Positions 5,773 to 12,533 of a DNA stretch of 29,177 bases are shown in pieces. Within the stretch, counting starts at the first letter, position 1. Each line of letters begins with the position of its first letter. Source of the stretch: a virus; IMG/VR virus record IMGVR_UViG_3300031576_000237, positions 1-29,177 of that record; one strand, given 5' to 3'. The position numbers and the translations under genes were made by a program. A model generated the notes under the pieces. The model searched no databases, was not told where the DNA came from, and saw nothing but the letters and a program-made list of their open reading frames with translations.

Positions 5773-8490
5773 GTGATCGACTTCGTCGGCCTCGCGCAGC
5801 GGCTGCTCTCGCAGTCGCGGACGCTGCTGCCTCAGTGGTTCCCTGCCGGGAAGATACGCGGCCATGAGTTCGTGGTCGGCGACCTGGCTGGCGCTGAAGG
5901 CGAGTCGCTGTCCATCAACATCAATACAGGGATGTGGGGCGACTTCTCCTCCGGCGAGAAGGGCGGCGACCTGATCAGCTTGTACGCCGCGATGGAAGGC
6001 ATCACGCAAGGCGAGGCAGCGCGCAGGCTGACCGCCGACCACACGATCGCGGCGCACGTGTCGACCGCCGTCAAGCCGAAGCAGGAGCGTAATCAGGAAT
6101 GGACGCCGGTTCATCCGATCCCGGCTGACGCGCCGCCAGCGCCCGACGAGTGGTACAGGAAAGACGGCAAGGATTGGGTTAAGAACGTCGTGCGCGTGCG
6201 CTGGACGTACCGCGACACGCTCGGCAGGCCGATGTTCAACGTCTGCCGCTTCGAGTGGTTCAATCCGAAGGGCGAGCTATGCAAGGACGTGATACCGCAG
6301 GTCTACGCGCAGAACGCTGATGGTCGGCATCAGTGGCGCTGGCGCTCGCCGTCCGATCCGCGTCCGCTCTACAACCTGCACGAGCTAGTCTCGCGCCCGA
6401 ACGATCCGGTGATGATCGTCGAGGGCGAGAAGAAAGTCGAAGCTCTCCGCATCCTCGCGCCGCAGTACGTCGGCATCGCTTGGCAGGGCGGCTCGAAGGC
6501 GTGGCGCAAGACCGAATGGGAACCGCTCAAAGGTCGCAAGGTTCTCCTCTGGCCGGACAACGATCTTAAGACGGTCAAGACCGCGCGCGACGCTGAACGC
6601 TACAAGGTCGCGATCGGTGAACTAATCCCGCGCGACATGCAGCCTGGCATCCTCGCGATGTGGGAGATCGGGCATCACGTGCTCGGCTACGCTGCCGAGG
6701 TCAAGATCATCCTGCCCGCTGGCAAGCCTGACGGATGGGATGCAGCAGACGCCGTCGCTGACGGCATGGATTGGACGGCGTTCAAATCCTGGGCGCTGCC
6801 ATTGGTGCAACAACTGACAGGGGCAAACGATGGACACGGAGACTCAAGCAGAAGTGCCAGGCGTGATCAAAAAGCAGGAACCGAAAACGCTCAGACAGCG
6901 CCTGGCGAGAGCGTGGTACGTGGCGATGAGAGAGCCGGTCGGCGGAGTGATCCGAGGGCTGCTGCGCCTGACGGACAGCCGCTTGCACGCGACGCTGTTC
7001 GCGATTCAGCAGAAGGAACTCCGCGAGCACAAGATGCTGATAGCGGGGATGCGCGAGGACATGATCGCCCTGTCGCGGATCATCCAGAACCTGCAGGCGG
7101 AGATCATCGCGGCGAGGGGCGAGACGCAGCGGATCGAGCACTATCTCGAAGTGTTCAGGGAAGTGACCGGAGCGCAGGGGTCGAACTACGAACTGAAGCT
7201 AATCCCGCGCAGCGTCCGGCGTCACCGGCAGAGCAAGCACCGCAAAGTCAGGTAGGTCGCTGGCTCTCGTGGGGGCTGGATCGCAACGGCAACGGCCTGC
7301 CGTACACGAACCTGAACAACGCCGTTCGCGTGCTCGAAGCCGATCCGACTCTCAAGTCGTTGTGCTGGTTCGACGAGTTCCTTGGCCGCATCCTGACCGG
7401 CAACCCGGCGCGCGAGTGGACGGACGGCGACGACATCAATCTCACGCTCTACATGCAGCGCGAGATCGGTCTGACGAAGATCGGCCTCGATGTCATTCGC
7501 AACGCCGTCGTCGTGATCGCGCAGAGGGACACGCGCAACTGCGTGAAGGACTGGATCGCAACGCTCGCATGGGATGGCACACCGAGGATCGAGCACTTTT
7601 TCATCGACGTGTTTGGAGCCGAGGACAACGACTACGTTCGCGCGGCGGGCCAAAACTTCTGGATCAGCCTGGCGGCTCGCATCTACAAGCCTGGCAGCAA
7701 GGTCGACAACATGATCGTCCTCGAAGGCGCTCAGGGTCTCGGCAAATCGCAGGCGCTCGCGATCATCGGCGGCGAGTGGTTCGGCGAGCAGCACGAATCC
7801 GCGACCAATGCCAAGGCGTTCGCCGAGGTACTGCAGGGCAAGCTCGTGATCGAGATCAGCGAGATGGACGCCTTCGATCGGTCCGAGGTCAAGCGCGTCA
7901 AAGCTGTGGTGTCGTCGTCATCGGACCGCTACCGGCCTGCCTACGGTCGCCACGCACGCGACCACGCGAGGCAAGGCGTGATGATCGGCACGACCAACAA
8001 AGACGACTGGAACCGCGACGAGACCGGCGCGCGGCGCTTCTGGCCGATCAGATGCGCTGGCCTCGTGCGGCTGGACGTGCTGGCGGAGAACCGCGCGCAG
8101 CTATTTGCCGAGGCCGTGGCGACGTACAGGGCAGGCGCTACGTGGTGGGAGATGCCTGCCGAGCGGACCGGCCAGGAGCAGCGGGCGCGCTTTGACGCCG
8201 ATCCGTGGCTCGGCCAGATCGCGAGCTACACGCAGATGATGCGAGAGACATCGACCAATGAAGTGCTGCTCGGATGCCTGCATTACAGCATCCGAGAGAT
8301 CACACGATTGGAGCAGATGCGCGTCGCATCATGTCTCCGAGTACTTGGATGGACGAACAAGGGCAACGTAAAACGCAAGGGTGTGGTCATGAAAGTGTGG
8401 ATCAATCCTGCGATGGGTAGCGACGGTAGCGACGTAAACGGCAAAGGTAGCGACGTGGTCGCTACCGAAAATCATGATCCATTTCAATAG
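5773..8490 (+). CDS. Primase-helicase: TOPRIM domain fused to VirE/VapE ATPase
   Basis: 905 residues from GTG 5773. Residues about 1-105 resemble a phage primase N-terminus (SGEKGGDLISLYAAMEG). A TOPRIM domain follows: VMIVEGEKKVEAL (Glu217) and LLWPDNDLK (Asp262, Asp264). Residues about 353-494 form a low-complexity Arg/Ala/Asp-rich linker, overprinted by another gene (6830..7255). The C-terminal half is a VirE-type superfamily 3-like ATPase: Walker A GAQGLGKS (652-659), Walker B LVIEISE (691-697), and RRFWPI near the end of the core. No start codon lies between the nested gene's stop and the ATPase domain, which favours a genuine fusion. It should unwind the origin and prime DNA; an iteron cluster overlaps its 3' end. 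Confidence 0.88.
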   Translation: MIDFVGLAQRLLSQSRTLLPQWFPAGKIRGHEFVVGDLAGAEGESLSININTGMWGDFSSGEKGGDLISLYAAMEGITQGEAARRLTADHTIAAHVSTAVKPKQERNQEWTPVHPIPADAPPAPDEWYRKDGKDWVKNVVRVRWTYRDTLGRPMFNVCRFEWFNPKGELCKDVIPQVYAQNADGRHQWRWRSPSDPRPLYNLHELVSRPNDPVMIVEGEKKVEALRILAPQYVGIAWQGGSKAWRKTEWEPLKGRKVLLWPDNDLKTVKTARDAERYKVAIGELIPRDMQPGILAMWEIGHHVLGYAAEVKIILPAGKPDGWDAADAVADGMDWTAFKSWALPLVQQLTGANDGHGDSSRSARRDQKAGTENAQTAPGESVVRGDERAGRRSDPRAAAPDGQPLARDAVRDSAEGTPRAQDADSGDARGHDRPVADHPEPAGGDHRGEGRDAADRALSRSVQGSDRSAGVELRTEANPAQRPASPAEQAPQSQVGRWLSWGLDRNGNGLPYTNLNNAVRVLEADPTLKSLCWFDEFLGRILTGNPAREWTDGDDINLTLYMQREIGLTKIGLDVIRNAVVVIAQRDTRNCVKDWIATLAWDGTPRIEHFFIDVFGAEDNDYVRAAGQNFWISLAARIYKPGSKVDNMIVLEGAQGLGKSQALAIIGGEWFGEQHESATNAKAFAEVLQGKLVIEISEMDAFDRSEVKRVKAVVSSSSDRYRPAYGRHARDHARQGVMIGTTNKDDWNRDETGARRFWPIRCAGLVRLDVLAENRAQLFAEAVATYRAGATWWEMPAERTGQEQRARFDADPWLGQIASYTQMMRETSTNEVLLGCLHYSIREITRLEQMRVASCLRVLGWTNKGNVKRKGVVMKVWINPAMGSDGSDVNGKGSDVVATENHDPFQ
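6830..7255 (+). CDS. Overprinted gene nested in the primase-helicase linker
   Basis: 141 residues, in a different frame from the primase-helicase. AGGGG (6819..6823) lies 6 bases before ATG 6830. Nearly all third codon positions are G or C in this frame, as in the rest of the genome, while third positions of the primase-helicase frame over the same bases are about half A/T. So this frame carries the stronger coding signal. The protein is basic at its N-terminus (TLRQRLARAWYVAM), then has a long helix with heptad-like spacing from about residue 58 to 115 (EHKMLIAGMREDMIALSRII...), probably a coiled coil, and a very basic tail (RRHRQSKHRKVR). No membrane segment. Function unknown; a replication-associated DNA-binding role is plausible. 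Confidence 0.7.
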   Translation: MDTETQAEVPGVIKKQEPKTLRQRLARAWYVAMREPVGGVIRGLLRLTDSRLHATLFAIQQKELREHKMLIAGMREDMIALSRIIQNLQAEIIAARGETQRIEHYLEVFREVTGAQGSNYELKLIPRSVRRHRQSKHRKVR

Positions 8491-8723
8491 GGTAGCTACG
8501 GTAGCTACCTACTACTACTAAAATGAGAGAGAGTATATATAAGGCTGAAGGGGAGAGGAGACGGACACCTGAGAGCGGGCGAGTGCGCGCACGAGCGCAC
8601 GCGAGGGAACTATAGGGAAACGTGAAAAGGTGGCTACCGTCGCTACCGCTTTGATTACAAACGAATATAGGTCGCTACCGAAAACCCATGTCATTGATTG
8701 CATTGAACATCGTGGTCGCTACC
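8416..8723. repeat. Iteron-like cluster, candidate replication origin
   Basis: Ten copies of GGTAGCGAC or its reverse complement, each with at most one change. Forward: 8416, 8425, 8446, 8491 and 8500. Reverse: 8458, 8630, 8639, 8671 and 8715 (start positions). Most forward copies lie left and most reverse copies right of an AT-richer centre (8509-8540, with a TATATATAA run). The 8446 and 8458 copies form a perfect 9-bp inverted repeat around 3 bases, and the 8500 copy extends to the palindrome GGTAGCTACC. The cluster begins in the last codons of the primase-helicase gene and runs through the following intergenic region. Iterons next to an initiator/helicase gene are typical of phage and plasmid origins; operator function is the alternative. 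Confidence 0.6.
8491..8687. other. Intergenic region between primase-helicase and terminase genes
   Basis: No convincing gene. Besides the iteron copies it holds a purine-rich AT-richer run (AAAATGAGAGAGAGTATATA), a GTGCGCGCAC palindrome (8583..8592) and an ACTATAGGGAAA stretch at 8609..8620. A 30-codon plus-strand frame (8523..8615) and a 61-codon minus-strand frame are arginine- or serine-rich and lack ribosome sites. Confidence 0.5.
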
Positions 8724-8792
8724 GTCGAACCTGACGAGCCTTCGTCGGTTCCTGACGTGCTCGACCGGCGCGGCGTATCATCCCGGCAATGA
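8688..8792 (+). CDS. Possible 34-residue leader peptide before the terminase
   Basis: Frame MSLIALNIVVATVEPDEPSS... from ATG 8688; its TGA overlaps the terminase small-subunit ATG at 8789 as ATGA, the junction used by most genes here. It has no good ribosome binding site and contains one iteron copy, so it may be only an open frame. If translated it could couple translation into the terminase gene, whose own start also lacks an obvious ribosome site. Hydrophobic first 12 residues, acidic middle. Function unknown. Confidence 0.3.
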   Translation: MSLIALNIVVATVEPDEPSSVPDVLDRRGVSSRQ

Positions 8793-9328
8793 GCGAACGC
8801 CGACTCGCAACGAACGATTGGATCGCAGCGCCTGGCGCGATCGACATCGTGTGCGCCTCGATCACCGCTGGCTCGACGCTCGCCGCTGTCTGCCGCGACG
8901 CTGATGTGATCTTTCAGCTTGTCGCCGCGTGGATCGAACTCGACGAGGCCAGGCGCAAGCGGTACGCCGAGGCGATCGAGATTCGCGAGCAGCACCACAA
9001 GGACGAGATCGTCGAGCAGCTTCGCAACATGGTCACGTCGGATATGATCACGGCGTTCAATGACGATGGCACGCTCAAGCCGCTGCACGAGATTCCGGTC
9101 GGCGTGCGCCAGTGGATCGCGGGCATGGAGGTCGAGGAACTGTTCGAGGGGCGCGGAGAGAGCCGAAAGCAAGTCGGCATCCTGCGCAAGATCAAGTTCT
9201 ACGACAAGACGCGGAACATTGAACTGCTGATGAAGAACCTGAAGATGCTGGTCGAGCAGGTCGAGCACAAAGGTCTGAGCCTGGCCGACCTGATCGGCAA
9301 CCCTGCGAAGGAACCTGCACGGTCATGA
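8789..9328 (+). CDS. terS: Terminase small subunit
   Basis: 179 residues. An N-terminal DNA-binding part (ITAGSTLAAVCRDADVIFQLVAAWIELDEARRKRYAEAIEIREQ, about 25-70) has the helix-turn-helix and 'step, step, bite' layout of phage small terminases, followed by a long helical oligomerisation region and a C-terminal RGESRKQVGILRKIKFYDKTRNIELLMKNLKML that is characteristic of this group. It recognises the phage DNA and recruits the large subunit for packaging. No strong ribosome binding site precedes ATG 8789, and a short upstream frame ends on it. Four small genes separate it from the large subunit, an uncommon but not unique arrangement. Confidence 0.85.
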   Translation: MSERRLATNDWIAAPGAIDIVCASITAGSTLAAVCRDADVIFQLVAAWIELDEARRKRYAEAIEIREQHHKDEIVEQLRNMVTSDMITAFNDDGTLKPLHEIPVGVRQWIAGMEVEELFEGRGESRKQVGILRKIKFYDKTRNIELLMKNLKMLVEQVEHKGLSLADLIGNPAKEPARS

Positions 9329-9543
9329 CCATGCCGCGAGCGCACCTGATGTTCGAGGGCTACATCGTGTCGCCTCGCGTCCTGCGAGACATCCTTGAAC
9401 TCCGGCTGCTGTGCCGCGCTGACAAGTCTCTGCGCTGGACACATCACGCACACCTGAGCGTCGCCACGATCCGCGACGGTAGCCTGCCGCCGCAAGTGCT
9501 CAACCTACGGACCGGCGAGATCGCCGTGCTGCTCCCGGCGTGA
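9325..9543 (+). CDS. Small unknown protein between terminase genes
   Basis: 72 residues from ATG 9325, overlapping the small-terminase stop (ATGA). Sequence features are a hydrophobic first third (MFEGYIVSPRVLRDILELRLL), a basic, His-containing middle (RADKSLRWTHHAHLS) and an end LNLRTGEIAVLLPA. No signal peptide or membrane span, no motif I recognise. Codon usage matches neighbouring genes and both ends overlap with neighbours, so it is very likely translated. Confidence 0.6.
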   Translation: MTMPRAHLMFEGYIVSPRVLRDILELRLLCRADKSLRWTHHAHLSVATIRDGSLPPQVLNLRTGEIAVLLPA

Positions 9544-9689
9544 CGAAGGACGAAGCCATCGATCAGCTTGCTGAGTGCGTGGTGAAGCTGCGCAACGGCA
9601 GCGTCGGCGATCCTGTTGCGGCGAAGATGTACGTGCCGTTTGACGAGGTCGAGCGTGTGATCAAGCAGATCGACGAGACGCCGAAGTGA
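9540..9689 (+). CDS. 49-residue unknown protein
   Basis: A short frame from GTG 9540 (sharing GTGA with the previous stop) to TGA at 9689, which overlaps the GTG of the next gene in the same way. The product is acidic and helical: MTKDEAIDQLAECVVKL, a glycine turn, then PFDEVERVIKQIDETPK. The two 4-base overlaps and G/C-rich third positions are the evidence that it is a gene. Function unknown. Confidence 0.6.
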   Translation: MTKDEAIDQLAECVVKLRNGSVGDPVAAKMYVPFDEVERVIKQIDETPK

Positions 9690-9886
9690 ACTCGATATGG
9701 GTCCGCTGGCGCGAGACGCCTGACGCCGAGTGGCAGAAGGTGCAGGTAGCCGATCCTGATGACACGAAGCTCGCTGGCATCCTCGAACGCTGCGCTGCCA
9801 GGTTCGGCGCGGCCATCTCGCCAGCCGAACAGCAGCGCCGCGACCTTACGTATCAGCACATCATGAATCAGCGCCGTGCTCGATAA
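9686..9886 (+). CDS. Small unknown protein
   Basis: 66 residues from GTG 9686. It begins MNSIWVRWRETPDAEWQKVQV, a beta-rich tryptophan-containing segment, and ends in a basic helix (SPAEQQRRDLTYQHIMNQRRAR). It overlaps the next gene by 11 bases. Position between the terminase genes suggests a packaging accessory role, but nothing in the sequence proves it. Confidence 0.55.
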   Translation: MNSIWVRWRETPDAEWQKVQVADPDDTKLAGILERCAARFGAAISPAEQQRRDLTYQHIMNQRRAR

Positions 9887-10076
9887 GCGCACGAGCGACA
9901 CGAACCTGATCGGCATGGCTGGCGATCTCAGGCAGATCAGGCATCCAGCCACGCAGCTACTGATCGCGACCTACGCTGACCCTGTCGTTGGGCGGCTGCA
10001 CGAGGTCGTCCCGATCGCCGGTCGCACGTTCGAGGCGTCGAACGATCCGCTGTTCAAGGGGAACATCAAAGGCTGA
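9876..10076 (+). CDS. Small unknown protein
   Basis: 66 residues from GTG 9876, overlapping the previous gene by 11 bases and the large-terminase start by one (TGATG). Sequence runs MLDKRTSDTNLIGMAGDLRQ through IRHPATQLLIATYADPVVG to a polar end. No recognised motif. Tight packing and codon choice support it; the exact start is uncertain because no ribosome binding site is evident. Confidence 0.5.
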   Translation: MLDKRTSDTNLIGMAGDLRQIRHPATQLLIATYADPVVGRLHEVVPIAGRTFEASNDPLFKGNIKG

Positions 10077-11605
10077 TGGATAACGTCGAGAAGGCGCGCG
10101 AGCGTCTGCGCTACTACCGCGAAGCACCTGACGGCGTCGTCGTGTTCGCACGCGAGCGCCTGCAGATCGAACTCGACGAATGGCAGAAGGACGGAGCGAT
10201 AGCGTATCAGACCGGCAAGCCGCGCACGGTGCTGAAGGCGTGTAAGAACCCTGGCAAGACGTTGCTGCTCGCTGTGATCGCCTGGCACTTTCTCGCGTGC
10301 TTCTGGCATCCGAACATCGCGGCGACATCGATCACCGCTGACAACCTGCGCGACGGTCTGTGGAAAGAGATGGCGCGGCTGCAGATGCGAGACGAGATGC
10401 TGCAGCGTGAGTTCACGTGGACCGCTGAACGCATCTTCCATAAAAAGTATCCTGGCACGTGGTGGATGTCGGCTCGCAAGTGGTCGAAGTCAGCGGACAC
10501 CACGCAGCAGGCGAACACGCTCGCCGGTCTGCACAACGACAACATCCTGTTCATCCTCGACGAGACAGGCGGCATGCCGCGCGCTGTGATGGCCGCTGCT
10601 GACGCGGCGCTCGGCTCGGGCATCGTGTCCAGGCTCGTGCAGGCTGGCAACCCGACCAACCTCGAAGGTCCGCTCTACGACGCATGCACCACTGAGAAAG
10701 CGATGTGGAACGTGATCGACGTGACTGGCGATCCCGACGATCCGAAGCGTGCGCCGCGCGTCAAGATCGAATGGGCGCGGTCGCAGATCACTAAATACGG
10801 CGCTGACTCGCCGTGGGTTCTCGTCAACGTGTTCGGTCGCTTCCCTCCGGCCAGCCTGAACGCGCTGCTCGGCGTCGACGAGGTCGAGGCGGCGATGAAG
10901 CGTCACCTGACCAAAGACATCTACGAGTGGGCGCAGAAGCGTCTCGGCATCGACGTGGCGCGGTTCGGCGACGATCTCACCGTTCTATTCCCGCGTCAGG
11001 GATTGGCCGCGTTCACGCCGGTCCCGATGTCGCATCCTCGGAACTCGCCGGTCAGCGTCGACATCGCTGCGCGCGTGGCGATGGCGCAGGCGCGCTGGAA
11101 TCACGAGATGGAGTTCTACGACGACACGGTAGGTTGGGCGCACGGAGCGATCGATGTGCGCCGCACGCATCCAGGCGCTGTCGTGATGCCGGTCGCGATG
11201 GATCGGCCTGCGTTCGATCCGCGCTACTTCAACATGCGCGCCTACTGCTGGATGGAAATGGCCGATTGGGTCAAGCGCGGCGGCGCGCTGCCGAACGTGC
11301 CTGAGCTTGTCGGCGAACTGACGACGCCGACGTACACGTTCAAAAACGGGAAGTTCATCATCGAGCCGAAAGACGAGATCAAGGCCAGGCTCGGGCGCTC
11401 GCCGAACTACGCTGACGCGCTCTCCTGCACGTTCGCGATCCCTGATGCGCCAGGCAACATGCAGCAGGCTGTCGACCGTCTGCTCGGCATCAGCAGCGCG
11501 AATCACGCAAAGACGGAGTTCGATCCGTACCGCGACACCGACACCGAGCAGCAGCACGCAGGTCGAGCGACGATGGACTTCGATCCGCTGCGGGACACGC
11601 TCTGA
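10076..11605 (+). CDS. terL: Terminase large subunit (packaging ATPase and nuclease)
   Basis: 509 residues. The ATPase half has a deviant Walker A, KACKNPGKT (54-62), Walker B ILFILDE (157-163) with the catalytic Glu163, and a coupling region after it (AGNPTN, 190-195). The RNase H-like nuclease half has GIDVARFGDD (291-300, Asp293), MEFYDDTVG (Asp349/350) and a C-terminal SPNYADALSCTF with the last acidic residue. It drives DNA into the prohead at the portal and cuts the concatemer. ATG 10076 overlaps the preceding stop by one base. After its TGA the same frame stays open for 73 codons (see the feature at 11693). Confidence 0.93.
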   Translation: MDNVEKARERLRYYREAPDGVVVFARERLQIELDEWQKDGAIAYQTGKPRTVLKACKNPGKTLLLAVIAWHFLACFWHPNIAATSITADNLRDGLWKEMARLQMRDEMLQREFTWTAERIFHKKYPGTWWMSARKWSKSADTTQQANTLAGLHNDNILFILDETGGMPRAVMAAADAALGSGIVSRLVQAGNPTNLEGPLYDACTTEKAMWNVIDVTGDPDDPKRAPRVKIEWARSQITKYGADSPWVLVNVFGRFPPASLNALLGVDEVEAAMKRHLTKDIYEWAQKRLGIDVARFGDDLTVLFPRQGLAAFTPVPMSHPRNSPVSVDIAARVAMAQARWNHEMEFYDDTVGWAHGAIDVRRTHPGAVVMPVAMDRPAFDPRYFNMRAYCWMEMADWVKRGGALPNVPELVGELTTPTYTFKNGKFIIEPKDEIKARLGRSPNYADALSCTFAIPDAPGNMQQAVDRLLGISSANHAKTEFDPYRDTDTEQQHAGRATMDFDPLRDTL

Positions 11606-11692
11606 TGCAGCGACGCTGTAGCGTCTTGCTGGTTTGCGAAGCGCGCTTCGGTCACTGATTGGGTCGAGCTTACGTGGTGCTGCCTGCATCCA
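11606..11692. other. Palindrome pair after the terminase stop
   Basis: Two short inverted repeats follow the stop codon: GACGCT-GT-AGCGTC (11612..11625) and the perfect 14-bp palindrome CGAAGCGCGCTTCG (11637..11650). No T-run follows either, so they are not standard terminators. They could mark RNA processing, transcript protection or a DNA-binding site. Confidence 0.35.
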
Positions 11693-11827
11693 ATGTCGAG
11701 GACGCCGGTCGGACGCGCGATGTCGTGCGCGCAAGCTCGCGAGGATGGAAAGTTCTGCGGTCCGCGCGGCGATGCGTTCGTGCCGCTGCATGGTCAGCCG
11801 CCGTCGCGCGAGACGCTGCGCCAATAG
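11693..11827 (+). CDS. Possible 44-residue Cys-containing protein or terminase extension
   Basis: Frame MSRTPVGRAMSCAQAREDGK... with G/C-rich third positions like real genes here. Its cysteines (SCAQAREDGKFCGPRGD, plus Cys-Cys-x-His in the open frame just upstream) hint at a small metal-binding fold. No ribosome binding site precedes ATG 11693. The frame is the same as that of the large terminase and is open right back to the terminase TGA, so it might be a read-through extension, an independent gene with an unusual start, or a decayed gene. The stop is followed immediately by the hairpin at 11830. Confidence 0.35.
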   Translation: MSRTPVGRAMSCAQAREDGKFCGPRGDAFVPLHGQPPSRETLRQ

Positions 11828-11959
11828 AAAACGCCCGGCTGAGTTCCCTTCTCTGCGCCGGGCGTTGGGATCATTGGATGAACGATTTGGGCGGTATCTA
11901 CTTCATCGGTGTTCCTCCTCTGCTGTTGGCTGGCTTCAAGGGTTCACGCCTCTAAGCGA
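11826..11959 (-). ncRNA. Candidate minus-strand small RNA
   Basis: A compact unit read leftwards: a promoter at 11966..11994, a perfect ribosome-site-like AGGAGGA (11913..11919) 6 bases before ATG-AAG-TAG (11898..11906), and a terminator with a T-run at 11830..11866. Expected transcript is about 130 bases with no protein longer than two codons from that start. It lies between genes transcribed the other way. Ends are estimated from promoter and terminator positions; no expression evidence exists. Confidence 0.3.
11830..11866 (-). terminator. Rho-independent terminator, best in minus orientation
   Basis: AACGCCCGGC (11830..11839) pairs perfectly with GCCGGGCGTT (11857..11866), 10 bp with a 17-base loop. 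Read on the minus strand the stem is followed by TTTTCTATT; on the plus strand it is followed by TTGGGATC. It therefore suits leftward transcripts best, though its place right after a plus-strand stop may allow weak two-way action. Confidence 0.6.
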
Positions 11960-11965
11960 GACCTC

Positions 11966-11994
11966 ACTCTACGCCTGGCGCTACCACGTCGCAA
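11966..11994 (-). promoter_or_regulatory. Possible minus-strand promoter between terL and the GNAT gene
   Basis: TTGCGA (11989..11994), 17-base spacer, TAGAGT (11966..11971): four of six consensus bases in each box. It would transcribe towards the terminator at 11830..11866. Confidence 0.35.
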
Positions 11995-12025
11995 GGCGCT
12001 CGTCTGTTCCATAGAGCGCAAAGTG

Positions 12026-12048
12026 TTGCAAATACGATACGTTTGCAA
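12026..12048. promoter_or_regulatory. Operator-like palindrome upstream of the GNAT gene
   Basis: TTGCAAA, nine bases, TTTGCAA: a 7-bp inverted repeat in a locally AT-rich stretch. A weak plus-strand promoter reading (TTGCAA, 17 bases, GATCAA at 12049..12054) overlaps it, so a dimeric regulator bound here could control rightward late transcription. The regulator is unknown. Confidence 0.4.
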
Positions 12049-12080
12049 GATCAAAGACTTAGGAGCATCATCTCGCGCCA

Positions 12081-12533
12081 ATGCTCACCGTTCGCCGTTG
12101 CACTATCGCCGAGATCATGGCCGCGCCTAACCTGGCGGGCGTGCTGGCCGAGTATTCAGCGGAGTGCTCTCTCGCCGAGCTAGGCGAAGCGACACCGCAG
12201 TTCGACATCTACAAGGCGCTCGAATCGAGCGGGTTCTTCCAGCCGATCGCCGCGTTCAACGACGACAACCTCGTCGGCTTCGTCGGTCCGATCGTCGGCA
12301 AGCTGCCTCACTACGGCGTCATCGCCGCGACCATAGAGTCGATCTTCGTGCTCAGGGAATTCCGCAAGGACGGCGTCGGCGATAAGCTGATGTATGCCGC
12401 GCGCGAATACGCGATCGAGCGCGGAGCCAAGGCAGTGATCTACTCCGCGCCGGTCGGCTCGCAATTGTCGATGATGCTGCAACTGAGTAAGCGTCACCGG
12501 CACTCGAACAACGTGTTCGTCGAGGGACTGTGA
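12081..12533 (+). CDS. GNAT-family acetyltransferase-like protein
   Basis: 150 residues. The centre has the GNAT core: NDDNLVGFVGPIV, then IESIFVLREFRKDGVGDKLMYAAREYAIERGAK (about residues 88-120), with V.REFRKDGVGDKL corresponding to the acetyl-CoA pyrophosphate loop (usual Q/RxxGxG/A), followed by AVIYSAPVGSQLSMML. GNAT genes are frequent beside phage head genes, but substrates are unknown. AGGAG at 12061..12065 is 15 bases before ATG 12081, longer than usual, and no alternative start is in frame; the first gene of the head block may therefore be weakly translated or controlled. Confidence 0.75.
   Translation: MLTVRRCTIAEIMAAPNLAGVLAEYSAECSLAELGEATPQFDIYKALESSGFFQPIAAFNDDNLVGFVGPIVGKLPHYGVIAATIESIFVLREFRKDGVGDKLMYAAREYAIERGAKAVIYSAPVGSQLSMMLQLSKRHRHSNNVFVEGL

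Noticed and set aside
8609-8620. ACTATAGGGAAA, similar to the start of a T7 RNA polymerase promoter
   Set aside because: Only the initiation part matches; the upstream recognition bases do not, no phage RNA polymerase is in the window, and I found no second copy with the full pattern. The CTATATAAAGGGAAAC before the capsid gene is only loosely similar.
8518-8703. 61-codon minus-strand frame in the iteron region
   Set aside because: No ribosome binding site, Ser/Val-rich low-complexity product and overlap with several iteron copies.
11878-11955. 25-residue hydrophobic peptide MNDLGGIYFIGVPPLLLAGF...
   Set aside because: It has only a weak GGGA upstream and overlaps the minus-strand unit; no junction overlap or conserved feature supports it.
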